A DNA stretch of 64,000 bases from Bacillus salipaludis (GCF_004358205.1 NZ_SMYO01000012.1:62001-126000), one strand, 5' to 3'. Positions 1 through 8,121 are shown, counted from the first letter of the stretch. Program-made: numbers and translations. The notes: generated by a model from the letters alone, not told the origin.

Positions 1-1221
1 CCACATCAAGTGAAGCAGATAATGGGCTGGAAGGACGAGTTTGGCCAGCCTCTTGGCTTGGAGGATTTTTACGATGAGGAGGACAAGCTTTATTTTACCG
101 AAAAATATGAGGAAGCTGTCCGGAATCCGCTTCTTCCGCGTAAAACTTATCGGGCAATGGAAATTATGGCCCGGATTATGGTCTCGCAGCTGGAAACCGG
201 GACTCCCTATATGTTCTATCGAGATGAGGTGAACAGGCAAAATCCAAATAAACACTTATTAGGGGCGGGGCGGACTTCTATTTATTGCAGTAACTTGTGT
301 ACGGAAATTGCGCAAAACATGTCTGCTTCCACCGTTGTTAAAGAGCATGTTGATGAGGATGGAAATATTGTTATTGTCCGCAGACCTGGGGATTTCGTTG
401 TTTGTAATCTATCGTCTATTAATTTGGCAAAGGCGGTTCCGGCAGGTGTATTAGAGCGGCTGATCCCAATTCAGGTGCGGATGTTGGATAATGTGATTGA
501 TTTAAATACGATTGCGGTCGGACAGGCACAGGTAACGAACCAAAAATATCGTGGCATTGGGCTCGGGACCTTTGGGTGGCATCATTTGCTTGCCTTGAAA
601 AAAATTCATTGGGAATCGGAGGATGCGGTCGGGGCAGCTGATGAGCTGTACGAGGAAATAGCTTATTATACGATTCGTTCTTCGGTTGAGCTTGCTCGAG
701 AAAAAGGGGCCTACAACAAGTTTGAGGGTTCGGAATGGCAGACTGGGGTATATTTTGAACGTAAAAAGTATCGCTCGGACCGCTGGCTTTCATTGAAGCA
801 GGAGGTTTCGAGGTTCGGGGTTCGCAATGGCTGGTTAATGGCGGTTGCTCCGAATTCTTCGACGGCTAAAATTGGCGGATCCACGGATGGAATTGATCCA
901 ATTTATTCTGTAGAGTACGCGGAGGAAAAGAAAAACTTTAAGTTCAAGGTAACGGCTCCAGATTTGGATCATGTGACGTATGAGTATTTCCGCCGGGCCC
1001 GCCATGATTTAGATCAGGTCTGGAGTATTAAGCAAAACGCTGCCCGCCAACGCCACGTTGACCAAGCGATCAGTTTTAATCTGTATGTTCGTCATGATAT
1101 TAAGGCACGGGAGTTACTAAATCTTCATCTGGAGGCATGGAAGCAGGGGCTGAAAACTACTTACTATATCCGGAGTACGTCTCAGGCGGAGATTGAGGAG
1201 TGTGAAGCGTGTCATAGCTAG
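1..1221 (+). CDS. Ribonucleoside-diphosphate reductase alpha subunit, class I (5' partial)
   Basis: This is the large catalytic subunit that reduces ribonucleotides to deoxyribonucleotides. The frame is open from the first base, so the start lies upstream of the window; the GTG at 10 is an internal valine. About 406 residues of the C-terminal half are visible. Visible family features include CSNLCTEI with an active-site cysteine region, the VCNLSSINLAKAV segment, APNSSTAKIGGSTDGIDP near the barrel end, and a C-terminal ECEAC tail whose cysteine pair matches the swinging redox tail that thioredoxin or NrdH re-reduces. The beta subunit follows, but only after an unusual 717-bp gap filled with tandem repeats. 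Whether it should be called NrdA or NrdE cannot be decided from this fragment. Confidence 0.93.
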   Translation, partial: PHQVKQIMGWKDEFGQPLGLEDFYDEEDKLYFTEKYEEAVRNPLLPRKTYRAMEIMARIMVSQLETGTPYMFYRDEVNRQNPNKHLLGAGRTSIYCSNLCTEIAQNMSASTVVKEHVDEDGNIVIVRRPGDFVVCNLSSINLAKAVPAGVLERLIPIQVRMLDNVIDLNTIAVGQAQVTNQKYRGIGLGTFGWHHLLALKKIHWESEDAVGAADELYEEIAYYTIRSSVELAREKGAYNKFEGSEWQTGVYFERKKYRSDRWLSLKQEVSRFGVRNGWLMAVAPNSSTAKIGGSTDGIDPIYSVEYAEEKKNFKFKVTAPDLDHVTYEYFRRARHDLDQVWSIKQNAARQRHVDQAISFNLYVRHDIKARELLNLHLEAWKQGLKTTYYIRSTSQAEIEECEACHS

Positions 1222-1323
1222 GGGAAATACACTTTTGCATGGAGTAAGGACAGACTAAGAAAGCCGCCGAATCGACATGTATAAAAAAGATTTTAAAAGA
1301 CAGAATTGGCATGAAATCCAAGT

Positions 1324-1876
1324 GAAATGTCCTTCAAAAGCCGAATGAAGGACAAAATTAGCGTAGGGCCGAATGGAAATGTCCTTCAAAAGCCGAATGA
1401 AGGACAAAATTAGCGGAGAGCCGAATGGAAATGTCCTTCAAAAGCCGAATGAAGGACAAAACTAGCGGAGAGCCGAATGGAAATGTTCTTCAAAAGCCAA
1501 ATGAAGGACAAAATTAGCGGAGAGCCGAATGGAAATGTCCTTCAAAAGCCAAATGAAGGACAAAATTAGCGGAGAGCCGAATGGAAATGTCCTTCAAAAG
1601 CCAAATGAAGGACAAAATTAGCGGAGAGCCGAATGGAAATGTCCTTCAAAAGCCAAATGAAGGACAAAATTAGCGGAGAGCCGAATGGAAATGTCCTTCA
1701 AAAGCCAAATGAAGGACAAAATTAGCGGAGAGCCGAATGGAAATGTCCTTCAAAAGCCAAATGAAGGACAAAATTAGCGGAGAGCCGAATGGAAATGTCC
1801 TTCAAAAGCCGAATGAAGGACAAAATTAGCGGAGAGCTGAATGGAAATGTCCTTCAAAAACTAAATGTCCTTCAAA
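1324..1876 (+). repeat. 52-bp tandem repeat array of hairpins between RNR subunit genes
   Basis: Ten full 52-bp units begin at 1324, 1376, 1428, 1480, 1532, 1584, 1636, 1688, 1740 and 1792. A broken eleventh begins at 1844 and a further 16-bp echo ends near 1876. Each unit carries the inverted repeat TGTCCTTCA / TGAAGGACA (9-bp arms, 9-nt loop). The arms are intact in every unit except the fourth, which reads TGTTCTTCA. Units 5 to 9 are identical; edge units differ by one to three bases, which suggests recent internal expansion. The unit length is not a multiple of three, so the array is not coding. Together with 1222-1323, where nothing else is evident, it fills the gap between the two subunit genes. 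Confidence 0.97.
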
Positions 1877-1938
1877 CAACTCTTGAATTACAAAACTAAC
1901 TAAATGACCCAATATAATTATTGAAGGAGGCCATCAAA

Positions 1939-2985
1939 ATGAACATCCATCTACCATTAAAAAAAATAAAACTACTAAACCCGGAATATCCAAATAAATC
2001 AACCGGAGTCATCAACGGGAAATCCTCCGGTCTACTGAACTGGAATGACATTGCATACCCGCAAATGTATGACCTCTATCAAACCTTGCTTTCAAACTTC
2101 TGGAAAGCTCAGGAGATTAATATGCAGGATGACCTGAAGCAATGGGAATTCCTTTCACCGGTGGAACAGGATGTTTTTCTAAGGATTAACACCCAACTAG
2201 CCTCCTTAGACAGCCTGCAAACACCGACGATGAGCCAGGTCATGGACTATGTATCGGACTCAAGCTTTAAGGCAATTTTTGCCGTGATTTCACAGCAGGA
2301 GGCAGTACATACTGAATCCTATTCCTATATTTTGAGCTCACTAGTACCGTTAAGTGAACAAAACAATCGGTTTGACCAAGCAAAAAATGATCCGATTGTC
2401 CGGAAAAGAAATCAATTAATTTTAGAATCATATGAGAACTTCCGACAAAACCCTACACCATTAAACGTATTTAAACTAGCGGTAAATTCTATTAATCTAG
2501 AAGGAATCTATTTTTATGCCGGGTTTGCCTTTTTCTATCATCTTGCCCGCCAGCAAAAAATGCTCAAAACGAGCACGATGATCAGCTATATCCAGCGGGA
2601 TGAAATGCAGCATGCTTATTTTATCGCGCAGTTTATTCGTATTCTTTTAAGTGAGAATCCGGAGCTGAATACAGAGGAAAATGTGGAGTATATCTACCAA
2701 ACGATAGACCGGGCAGTGGAGCTTGAAAAAGAATGGGCCGGATTTATCTTAGAGGATATCGAAGGAATTGATTTGAAGGAATTCAGTGGCTATGTTGAAT
2801 ATTTGGCGAACAAACGCCTGCGGCAGCTGGGATTACAAAATCTTTACCCAGATCGTGAAAACCCAATGCCGTGGATTCATGTATTTAGCGATGAAATGAT
2901 CAATGATACGAAGTCGGATTTCTTTGAGCAAAAATCCAGAACTTATTCCAAGGTGACACAATCGAATGGGTTTGATGAACTGTAG
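1939..2985 (+). CDS. nrdB: Ribonucleoside-diphosphate reductase beta subunit, class I
   Basis: This is the small subunit that houses the dimetal-tyrosyl radical cofactor and passes the radical to the alpha subunit. The ATG at 1939 is chosen over the in-frame TTG at 1921 because GAAGGAGG at 1923-1930 sits 8 nt upstream; this gives 348 residues. The expected ligands are visible: D91, E121 and H124 (EAVH), E188, E222 and H225 (DEMQH). The tyrosine at Y128 in HTESY fits the radical position. The spacing and the flavodoxin gene next door resemble class Ib (NrdF-type) enzymes, so the symbol nrdB is used loosely. A possible TATAAT lies at 1913-1918, so expression independent of the alpha gene is conceivable. 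Confidence 0.93.
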   Translation: MNIHLPLKKIKLLNPEYPNKSTGVINGKSSGLLNWNDIAYPQMYDLYQTLLSNFWKAQEINMQDDLKQWEFLSPVEQDVFLRINTQLASLDSLQTPTMSQVMDYVSDSSFKAIFAVISQQEAVHTESYSYILSSLVPLSEQNNRFDQAKNDPIVRKRNQLILESYENFRQNPTPLNVFKLAVNSINLEGIYFYAGFAFFYHLARQQKMLKTSTMISYIQRDEMQHAYFIAQFIRILLSENPELNTEENVEYIYQTIDRAVELEKEWAGFILEDIEGIDLKEFSGYVEYLANKRLRQLGLQNLYPDRENPMPWIHVFSDEMINDTKSDFFEQKSRTYSKVTQSNGFDEL

Positions 2986-2997
2986 GAGGAGACGGGA

Positions 2998-3465
2998 ATG
3001 AAGTTAGCCATCGTTTATACCTCGATTACAGGGAATACGAAAGAACTCGCAACTATTTTAGGAGGATTAATCAAGGGCTATGACATAGATACACAGTTGT
3101 TTACGATTGAGGAGTTTCCTTTATGGCAAATAAGTCAATTTGATGGAGTGGTGGTCGGAACCTATACATGGGGAAACGGGGAAATACCCGAAGAGATACT
3201 GCCTTTGTTTAGGGCATTTGAGACACAGGAGACGGATACAATCGTAACCGGGGTTTTCGGCACAGGAGATCAATTCTACCCCCACTATTGCGGGGCTGTC
3301 GATAAGTTCCGGGACATGCTTTATGTCCAGAGCGAATTAGCGGTTACCTTGAAGGTGGAATTAACACCACAGCTGCAGGACCTAAAACGGTGCCGAAAGT
3401 TTGCCGAACTACTGCTGCGGCGGTTGCGACAAAACTGTCCATCTGGAATGGATAAAATAAGCTAA
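2998..3465 (+). CDS. Flavodoxin-domain protein, probable RNR cofactor-activation partner
   Basis: A 155-residue flavodoxin. The N-terminal YTSITGNTKEL motif (residues 7-17) is the FMN phosphate-binding loop, and GTYTWGNGEIP and GVFGTGDQFYPHYCGAVD match the two FMN isoalloxazine loops. The gene begins 12 nt after the beta-subunit stop behind a GGAGGAGA ribosome site, so it is almost certainly cotranscribed. In class Ib ribonucleotide reductases the flavoprotein NrdI supplies oxidant for assembling the metal-radical cofactor. This protein is longer than a usual NrdI (about 120-135 residues), so its role here is inferred from position. It could instead be a general electron carrier. Confidence 0.85.
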   Translation: MKLAIVYTSITGNTKELATILGGLIKGYDIDTQLFTIEEFPLWQISQFDGVVVGTYTWGNGEIPEEILPLFRAFETQETDTIVTGVFGTGDQFYPHYCGAVDKFRDMLYVQSELAVTLKVELTPQLQDLKRCRKFAELLLRRLRQNCPSGMDKIS

Positions 3466-3516
3466 ATGTCCACGAGCGGTGCCTGTCACCTATGTAAATG
3501 GTGACAGGCATTACGT
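3466..3516. repeat. Dispersed intergenic repeat, copy 1 (inverted), possible terminator
   Basis: This segment contains TGTCCACGAGCGGTGCC, which in reverse complement matches the shared core GGTGACAGGCACCG(T/C)TCGTGGACA of the copies near 5038, 8029 and 45402. It also forms a perfect 11-bp hairpin, TGCCTGTCACC at 3480-3490 with GGTGACAGGCA at 3500-3510. A T-rich stretch follows, so it may also terminate the nrd operon. Confidence 0.75.
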
Positions 3517-3571
3517 TTTATTTTGAAAATAAAGACTGTGTATTATTCGAAGAGGGAAGAACTATATTATA

Positions 3572-3608
3572 ATTCCTACTTGACCAATAGGAATAATTGT
3601 AATAAAAT
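3572..3608 (+). promoter_or_regulatory. tcyP promoter with palindrome over the -35 element
   Basis: TTGACC at 3580-3585 and TAAAAT at 3603-3608 are separated by 17 nt, a good sigma-A promoter. An inverted repeat ATTCCTA (3572-3578) / TAGGAAT (3588-3594) encloses the -35 box, a position typical of a repressor site. In B. subtilis tcyP is repressed by CymR; assigning this palindrome to CymR is an inference. Confidence 0.65.
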
Positions 3609-3647
3609 CCCCGTATACATAAAAAAATGGAAAAAGGGGGAATTATT

Positions 3648-5030
3648 TTGAATACTATTCTAGTAATAGTCAATTTAGTCGTTTTATTATTGCTTATTTC
3701 AGGTTTGTTCTTAATGCAAAAAAAGCATGTATCTTTTTCCAAACGTGTTTTCACTGCATTAGGTTTAGGTCTTATATTTGGTTTAGCTATTCATCAAATC
3801 TATGGAACAACATCGGATGTTACGATTAACACCATCGATTGGTTTAGTATTGTTGGAAGTGGATATGTAAAACTTTTACAAATGGTGGTCATGCCACTTG
3901 TTTTCATTTCCATTGTTGGTGCATTTACGAAACTAAAGATTACGAAAAATATTGGGAAAATCAGTTTCCTGGTTATTGGTTTGCTTCTTGGAACAACTGC
4001 TATTGCTGCAGCCATCGGTATTGGATCCGCACTTGGATTTGGGCTTGATGGTATTCATTTGAGCCAAGGTGACGCGGAGGCTGCTCGTAATGCAGAATTA
4101 AAGGAAACCGTTGTTACCGTGAAAGATGCGACAATCCCACAACAGATATTGCAGCTATTTCCGAGTAATCCATTTCAAGATTTAACGGGTGCACGTCCTA
4201 CATCTACAATAGCTGTAGTTATTTTTGCAGCCTTTATCGGGATTGCTTATTTAGGAGTAAGAAAGAAGAATGAAGAGCAAGGGGAATTTTTCGCTAAAAT
4301 TATAGATACCTTATACGCCATCATCATGCGAGTTGTAACACTTATTCTCAGATTAACGCCTTATGGGATTTTGGCAATTATTACAAAAGTATCTGCAACA
4401 AGCGATTACGAAGCCATTGCAAAATTAGGCAAGTTTGTTATTGCTTCTTACGCAGCTCTTATTCTTATGTTCATTGTCCATTTATTATTATTGTCACTTG
4501 CTAAACTCAGCCCGGTCCAATATGTTAAAAAAGGCTTACCAACCTTAACGTTTGCCTTTACTTCCCGTACTAGCGCAGGAACATTACCTTTAACAACAAA
4601 AACACTTACAAAGGATTTTGGGGTTTCCGAAGGGATTTCGAACTTTGCTGCTTCATTTGGACTTTCTATCGGCCAAAACGGGTGCGCAGGTATTTATCCG
4701 GCAATGTTGGCTGTAATGGTGGCTCCATCTGCAGGCATTAATCCTACAAGTCCATCATTTATTCTCACTCTAATCCTGGTTGTCGCCCTAAGTTCATTTG
4801 GTGTGGCTGGTGTGGGTGGCGGTGCTACTTTCGCAGCGCTGATTGTATTATCAGTATTAAATCTTCCAATTGCGATCGTTGGACTTTTAATCTCTGTTGA
4901 ACCATTAATTGACATGGGGCGTACTGCGCTGAATGTCAGTGGTGCGATGACAGCTGGTGTCTTAACAAGTAAGGTCACTGGGGAGTTCGAAAAAGAAGTT
5001 TACCAAAATTCAAAAGTAATAGAAGCATAA
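3648..5030 (+). CDS. tcyP: L-cystine sodium symporter TcyP (DAACS family)
   Basis: An integral membrane symporter that imports L-cystine. The protein follows B. subtilis TcyP closely along its length: RKHVSF-like N-terminus, WF..VGSGYVKLLQMVVMP, the GARPTSTIAVVIFAAFIG segment, LTFAFTSRTSAGTLPL (re-entrant serine-rich loop), GLSIGQNGCAGIYPAMLAVM, and GVGGGATFAALIVLS near the C-terminus. The TTG at 3648 is preferred to the ATG at 3627 because AAAAAGGGGGAA lies just upstream and the resulting (M)NTILV start matches the family; this gives 460 residues. It is transcribed alone, with terminator-like structures at 5038-5075 and 5161-5209 downstream. Confidence 0.93.
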   Translation: MNTILVIVNLVVLLLLISGLFLMQKKHVSFSKRVFTALGLGLIFGLAIHQIYGTTSDVTINTIDWFSIVGSGYVKLLQMVVMPLVFISIVGAFTKLKITKNIGKISFLVIGLLLGTTAIAAAIGIGSALGFGLDGIHLSQGDAEAARNAELKETVVTVKDATIPQQILQLFPSNPFQDLTGARPTSTIAVVIFAAFIGIAYLGVRKKNEEQGEFFAKIIDTLYAIIMRVVTLILRLTPYGILAIITKVSATSDYEAIAKLGKFVIASYAALILMFIVHLLLLSLAKLSPVQYVKKGLPTLTFAFTSRTSAGTLPLTTKTLTKDFGVSEGISNFAASFGLSIGQNGCAGIYPAMLAVMVAPSAGINPTSPSFILTLILVVALSSFGVAGVGGGATFAALIVLSVLNLPIAIVGLLISVEPLIDMGRTALNVSGAMTAGVLTSKVTGEFEKEVYQNSKVIEA

Positions 5031-5037
5031 ATGACCA

Positions 5038-5121
5038 TGACAGGCACCATGTGAATTTTTACATGGTGCCTGTCACTGTTCGTGGACAAGTTGAGCTTTT
5101 TGTCCTCTCTAGGAGGACAGT
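5038..5121. repeat. Dispersed intergenic repeat, copy 2 (longest, with 15-bp hairpin)
   Basis: TGACAGGCACCATGT (5038-5052) pairs perfectly with ACATGGTGCCTGTCA (5061-5075). It is followed by the family core TTCGTGGACAA and a second small hairpin around GTCCTC / GAGGAC near 5101-5117. The same order (palindrome, then TTCGTGGACA, then a TGTCC...GGACA element) recurs near 8029 and 45402. Confidence 0.8.
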
Positions 5122-5160
5122 TGAAAATTATAGAAATAAATAACTAATTGATCGAATTGA

Positions 5161-5209
5161 AGGGTGTCTGTTTCATGCTGAGCATGATGACAGACGCTCT
5201 TTTTTTATT
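5161..5209 (+). terminator. Rho-independent terminator after tcyP
   Basis: AGGGTGTCTGT (5161-5171) pairs with ACAGACGCTCT (5190-5200) with wobble pairs. The arms enclose an inner CATGC/GCATG-type stem and are followed by a run of seven T. Confidence 0.8.
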
Positions 5210-5252
5210 TGTTGAAGTATTTTCCAAAAATGTATTGTTATTATTTGGGAAT

Positions 5253-5282
5253 TATAATATACTACATTACAACACTAATGTA
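5253..5282 (+). promoter_or_regulatory. -10 element and palindromic operator of the GntR/ABC operon
   Basis: TATAAT at 5253-5258 is followed immediately by the perfect inverted repeat TACATTA (5263-5269) / TAATGTA (5276-5282) with a 6-nt spacer. No good -35 lies at 17 nt. The palindrome lies over the expected transcription start, 25 nt upstream of the gntR start, and fits autorepression by the GntR protein it precedes. That assignment is inferred. Confidence 0.6.
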
Positions 5283-5306
5283 CTGTGTTAGGGGAGGAGG
5301 AGAAGG

Positions 5307-5687
5307 GTGATTCCTCATTTGGATGGATCGAAGCCAATTTATGTTCAGATTTCAGAGTGGCTGGAGACAGAAATATTAAATGGAAATTTTGAAAAGGACC
5401 AAAAAATTTACTCCCAGTACCAGCTTGCGGAGATGTTTACTATTAATCCGGCGACAGCAGCAAAGGGTCTCAATATTTTGGCTGATGAAGAAATTCTCTA
5501 TAAAAAACGTGGTCTGGGGATGTTTGTTGCAGAAGCTGCAAAGGACACAATCCTAAAAAAACGGAAAAACCAAACGCTTAAGCGCCTGGTTTTGGAAATC
5601 GTTATGGAAGCCGCAAGACTTAATGTTAGCAAGAATGAATTACTTGAAATGATCAGAAAGGAAGAAATAGGGGAGGAAGAGGAATGA
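5307..5687 (+). CDS. GntR-family (YtrA subfamily) transcriptional repressor
   Basis: A 126-residue regulator with an N-terminal winged helix (about residues 5-75: PIYVQISEWLETEILNGNF, then QLAEMFTINPATAAKGLNIL and KKRGLGMFV) and only a short helical C-terminal tail. That is the hallmark of the YtrA subfamily, which usually controls an adjacent ABC transporter. The GTG start at 5307 follows GGAGGAGGAGAAGG. Its stop overlaps the start of the ATP-binding gene (ATGA), so the pair is translationally coupled. It probably binds the palindrome at 5263-5282. The inducer is unknown; YtrA relatives often respond to cell-wall-active antibiotics. Confidence 0.9.
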   Translation: MIPHLDGSKPIYVQISEWLETEILNGNFEKDQKIYSQYQLAEMFTINPATAAKGLNILADEEILYKKRGLGMFVAEAAKDTILKKRKNQTLKRLVLEIVMEAARLNVSKNELLEMIRKEEIGEEEE

Positions 5688-6586
5688 ATGTAATTGAATG
5701 CGATCGATTGATGAAGGTCTATGGGGAAGAAAATGCGTTAAACGCGATAACGTTTCAAATTGCTGAAAATAAAATTACTGGACTGATTGGCAGAAATGGT
5801 GCCGGGAAAACGACCTTGCTAAAAATCATTGCCGGTCATTTAAAAGAGACATCCGGTGAAATAAAGGTTTTTTCTGAAAATCCCTTTAACAATCTTAAGG
5901 TTTCGGCAAACCTAATCTTTATCCATGAGCAAATGACTCTTCCTTCAGCATTAGGTTTGATGGAGATTTTAGAAACAGCTGCTGGCTTTTATGAAAACTG
6001 GGATGAGGAGCTTGCTCATCGTCTTTTTGACTATTTCTCCTTTCACCCGCTGCAGCAATTTGATGGTCTTTCAAAAGGGATGAAAAGTACGTTTAAGATG
6101 ATTTTAGGATTGGCGGCAAAATGCCCGATTACCATTTTTGATGAGCCAACATCTGGAATGGATGCAGCTGTCCGTAAAGATTTTTATCGCGCCTTATTAA
6201 AGGATTACATTGCCCATCCCCGGACGATTATCATTTCAAGTCATCACTTGAACGAAATAGAGGATTTAATCGAGGATATTCTGCTGATAAAAGACGGAAA
6301 AGAACTGCTTCATCTCCCGTCAGCTGATTTGAAGGAATGGGCAGTGGGGCTGCAGGGGAGTGCTGCTATTGTAACGAAATGGGTAGAAGATAGGGGAATC
6401 CTTTATTCCCAGGCGATCGGAGGGAATTATTTATATGTTGTGGTGAAAAATAGCTTTTCTCCAGCGGAGTTAAAAGAAGTTCGTGCAGCTGGAATTGAGA
6501 TTTCGCCAGTGGACTCTAGTGACCTATGTGTCTATTTAACTGGTAAAACGAAAGGTGGAATTGATGGTGTCTTTATCAAATCCTAG
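5684..6586 (+). CDS. ABC transporter ATP-binding protein (YtrB-like)
   Basis: A 300-residue nucleotide-binding subunit. Walker A is GLIGRNGAGKTTLLK (residues about 34-48), the signature is LSKGMKS in place of canonical LSGGQ (common in ABC-2 exporter ATPases), Walker B is ITIFDEPTSGMD, and the switch histidine is in IIISSHHL. The roughly 80 residues after the ATPase core are unassigned. It overlaps both the regulator upstream and the permease gene downstream (6564), so one polycistronic message is likely. The substrate cannot be told from sequence; a peptide, antibiotic or lipid exporter is the usual role of YtrA-linked systems. Confidence 0.9.
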   Translation: MNVIECDRLMKVYGEENALNAITFQIAENKITGLIGRNGAGKTTLLKIIAGHLKETSGEIKVFSENPFNNLKVSANLIFIHEQMTLPSALGLMEILETAAGFYENWDEELAHRLFDYFSFHPLQQFDGLSKGMKSTFKMILGLAAKCPITIFDEPTSGMDAAVRKDFYRALLKDYIAHPRTIIISSHHLNEIEDLIEDILLIKDGKELLHLPSADLKEWAVGLQGSAAIVTKWVEDRGILYSQAIGGNYLYVVVKNSFSPAELKEVRAAGIEISPVDSSDLCVYLTGKTKGGIDGVFIKS

Positions 6587-7301
6587 TCTGGGTCATGTGG
6601 TCAAAAAACAATTTTGTTATAAACTCAAAGCCTATCAACAGGTTTTTACTACACTCGTCATTATTCAGGTGATTGCGATATTCTTTTCCTTTAATGGTGT
6701 TGGATCGATGGGTTCGGGTAGTCAAAGCATCAATATTGATATCCGATATTATTCAGCTGACATAGTCGTCGGTTTTACGTTTTTATGGGCGTTTGTTACC
6801 GCGATTAACCTAACGACAAAAGCGTATCGTTATGATGATTTCGCATTTATTACAAATAGAGTCAGCAGTAATTTATCGAATATACTGTTTCTGCTGGCGG
6901 CAAGTGTCATTGGCGGGGGCACATCAGTGCTTTCCACTTCTTTACTAAAGGTCATTATGGTGTATTTTAGAGGGGAGCAATTGGTGGCTTCTTCGAGCAA
7001 AATGTTTGTCCCTTCAGAATTTCTACTTGGTATTATGACCACTAGTTTTTATATTTTTCTATTTTGTGCATTAGGTTATTTTGTCGGGATGCTTGTTCAG
7101 ATCAATAAAATATTTATCATTGTGCTGCCCGCTATTTTCTTAGGAATTGGGATTGGTAAGGAAAAACTGCTAATCAATCTATTTGCTATTTTCTTTACAG
7201 AGTCATCGCTTTTACTATTTATTGTTAAAATTGTCGTCGCTGTTGTATTGCTATTTTACGGGTCAGTGGTTTTATCCAATCGAATGGAGGTCAGGTCATG
7301 A
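6564..7301 (+). CDS. ABC transporter membrane subunit, probable
   Basis: A 245-residue hydrophobic protein with about six predicted membrane segments (for example VFTTLVIIQVIAIFFSF, SADIVVGFTFLWAFVTAI, ILFLLAASVIGGGTSVL, IVVAVVLLFYGSVVL). It has no strong family motif. The ATG at 6564 is chosen over the GTG at 6555 because AAAGGTGG at 6551-6558 fits as ribosome site; the start lies inside the 3' end of the ATPase gene. Its position directly after the ATPase makes it the likely membrane partner. It is encoded in frame-overlap with the next gene (ATGA at 7298). Confidence 0.75.
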   Translation: MVSLSNPSLGHVVKKQFCYKLKAYQQVFTTLVIIQVIAIFFSFNGVGSMGSGSQSINIDIRYYSADIVVGFTFLWAFVTAINLTTKAYRYDDFAFITNRVSSNLSNILFLLAASVIGGGTSVLSTSLLKVIMVYFRGEQLVASSSKMFVPSEFLLGIMTTSFYIFLFCALGYFVGMLVQINKIFIIVLPAIFLGIGIGKEKLLINLFAIFFTESSLLLFIVKIVVAVVLLFYGSVVLSNRMEVRS

Positions 7302-8026
7302 TGGTTGCAAACCTGATGCCGATTATCATCATTATAATTATCGGAATGATCATTGCCTTCTTTGTAGTAAAAATGATGAATGGAAGCGGTAAGCGAAAAG
7401 GCAGATATAATTTTAGAAAAAGAGTTTATTGGATTTTGGGAGGCTATATTACGGTTTTATTGGTCTGTTTTATTATAGATATTGCACATCCAGTTAACGG
7501 CATGATGACAGACCGAAAAATAGTTAAAGAAAAAGATCTTGCTCAAGAAAACTCGGAATTATATGTAGCAGCTTTAGAAGGGAAAATTGCTGAAACTGGA
7601 AACCCATTTGTCGTAAAAAAATGGGACTTTGATTATCAAGGGAAAAAGCTGAAAATCAGGACTGAAAACGGGGAGTTCTTTAATGCAAGAGTTGTAGTAG
7701 AAGGGAAGAAGGAAAATGACGGGAAAATCGATGCCATCTACTATCATACAAGGTCAAGTGTGGATCAGCGGGAAATTACTGAGAAGAAGCGTCCAATTAG
7801 AATACAATTATCAAAGGATACACTCATGCTGGGGCAACCAGAAAGAGTCGAATTAAAATTCTCACAGTTTGAAAATGTCTTTACCATTAACCAATTTACC
7901 GGTACAGGCTGGTTCCAACATGAATCCAACTTCTACGAAGGCCAAGGCATCCTCTATCTCCAAATTCCAAAAAAACTTGACCTCAACGCACAATCCGAAC
8001 TAGACCTTCAGTACGTAAACAACTAA
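7298..8026 (+). CDS. Membrane-anchored protein of unknown function, ABC operon member
   Basis: I do not recognise the family. The 242-residue protein has two N-terminal hydrophobic segments (about residues 7-25, isoleucine-rich, and 46-63, WILGGYITVLLVCFIIDI) separated by a basic loop. About 175 mostly hydrophilic residues follow and probably face outside. Charged beta-type sequence (KKWDFDYQGKKLKIRTENGE) suggests a folded domain. It starts with ATGA overlap with the permease gene, so it belongs to the same operon as the GntR regulator and ABC subunits. An accessory or sensor role is possible but unproven. Confidence 0.7.
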   Translation: MMVANLMPIIIIIIIGMIIAFFVVKMMNGSGKRKGRYNFRKRVYWILGGYITVLLVCFIIDIAHPVNGMMTDRKIVKEKDLAQENSELYVAALEGKIAETGNPFVVKKWDFDYQGKKLKIRTENGEFFNARVVVEGKKENDGKIDAIYYHTRSSVDQREITEKKRPIRIQLSKDTLMLGQPERVELKFSQFENVFTINQFTGTGWFQHESNFYEGQGILYLQIPKKLDLNAQSELDLQYVNN

Positions 8027-8028
8027 AA

Positions 8029-8088
8029 GCGGTGACAGGCACCGTTCGTGGACATTTCGTGATTTTGTCCTCCTGTGGTGGACACTCG
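8029..8088. repeat. Dispersed intergenic repeat, copy 3
   Basis: CGGTGACAGGCACCG, itself a CGGTG/CACCG palindrome, is followed by TTCGTGGACA and then TTTTGTCCTCCTGTGGTGGACA. The order matches copies 2 and 4. It starts two bases after the preceding stop codon region and lies upstream of the binding-protein promoter. Confidence 0.78.
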
Positions 8089-8121
8089 TTGCTGAAGTGG
8101 AAAAATTTAATTTTAAAAATT

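Noticed and set aside
419..793. Long antisense open frame within the RNR alpha gene
   Set aside because: Shadow of the real coding frame; no start context or recognisable product.
10..1221. GTG at position 10 as start of the RNR alpha gene
   Set aside because: The frame is open to the window edge and the protein begins mid-domain, so this is an internal valine of a truncated gene.
1324..1876. CRISPR array
   Set aside because: Units are continuous 52-bp tandem repeats without variable spacers, and no cas genes are present.
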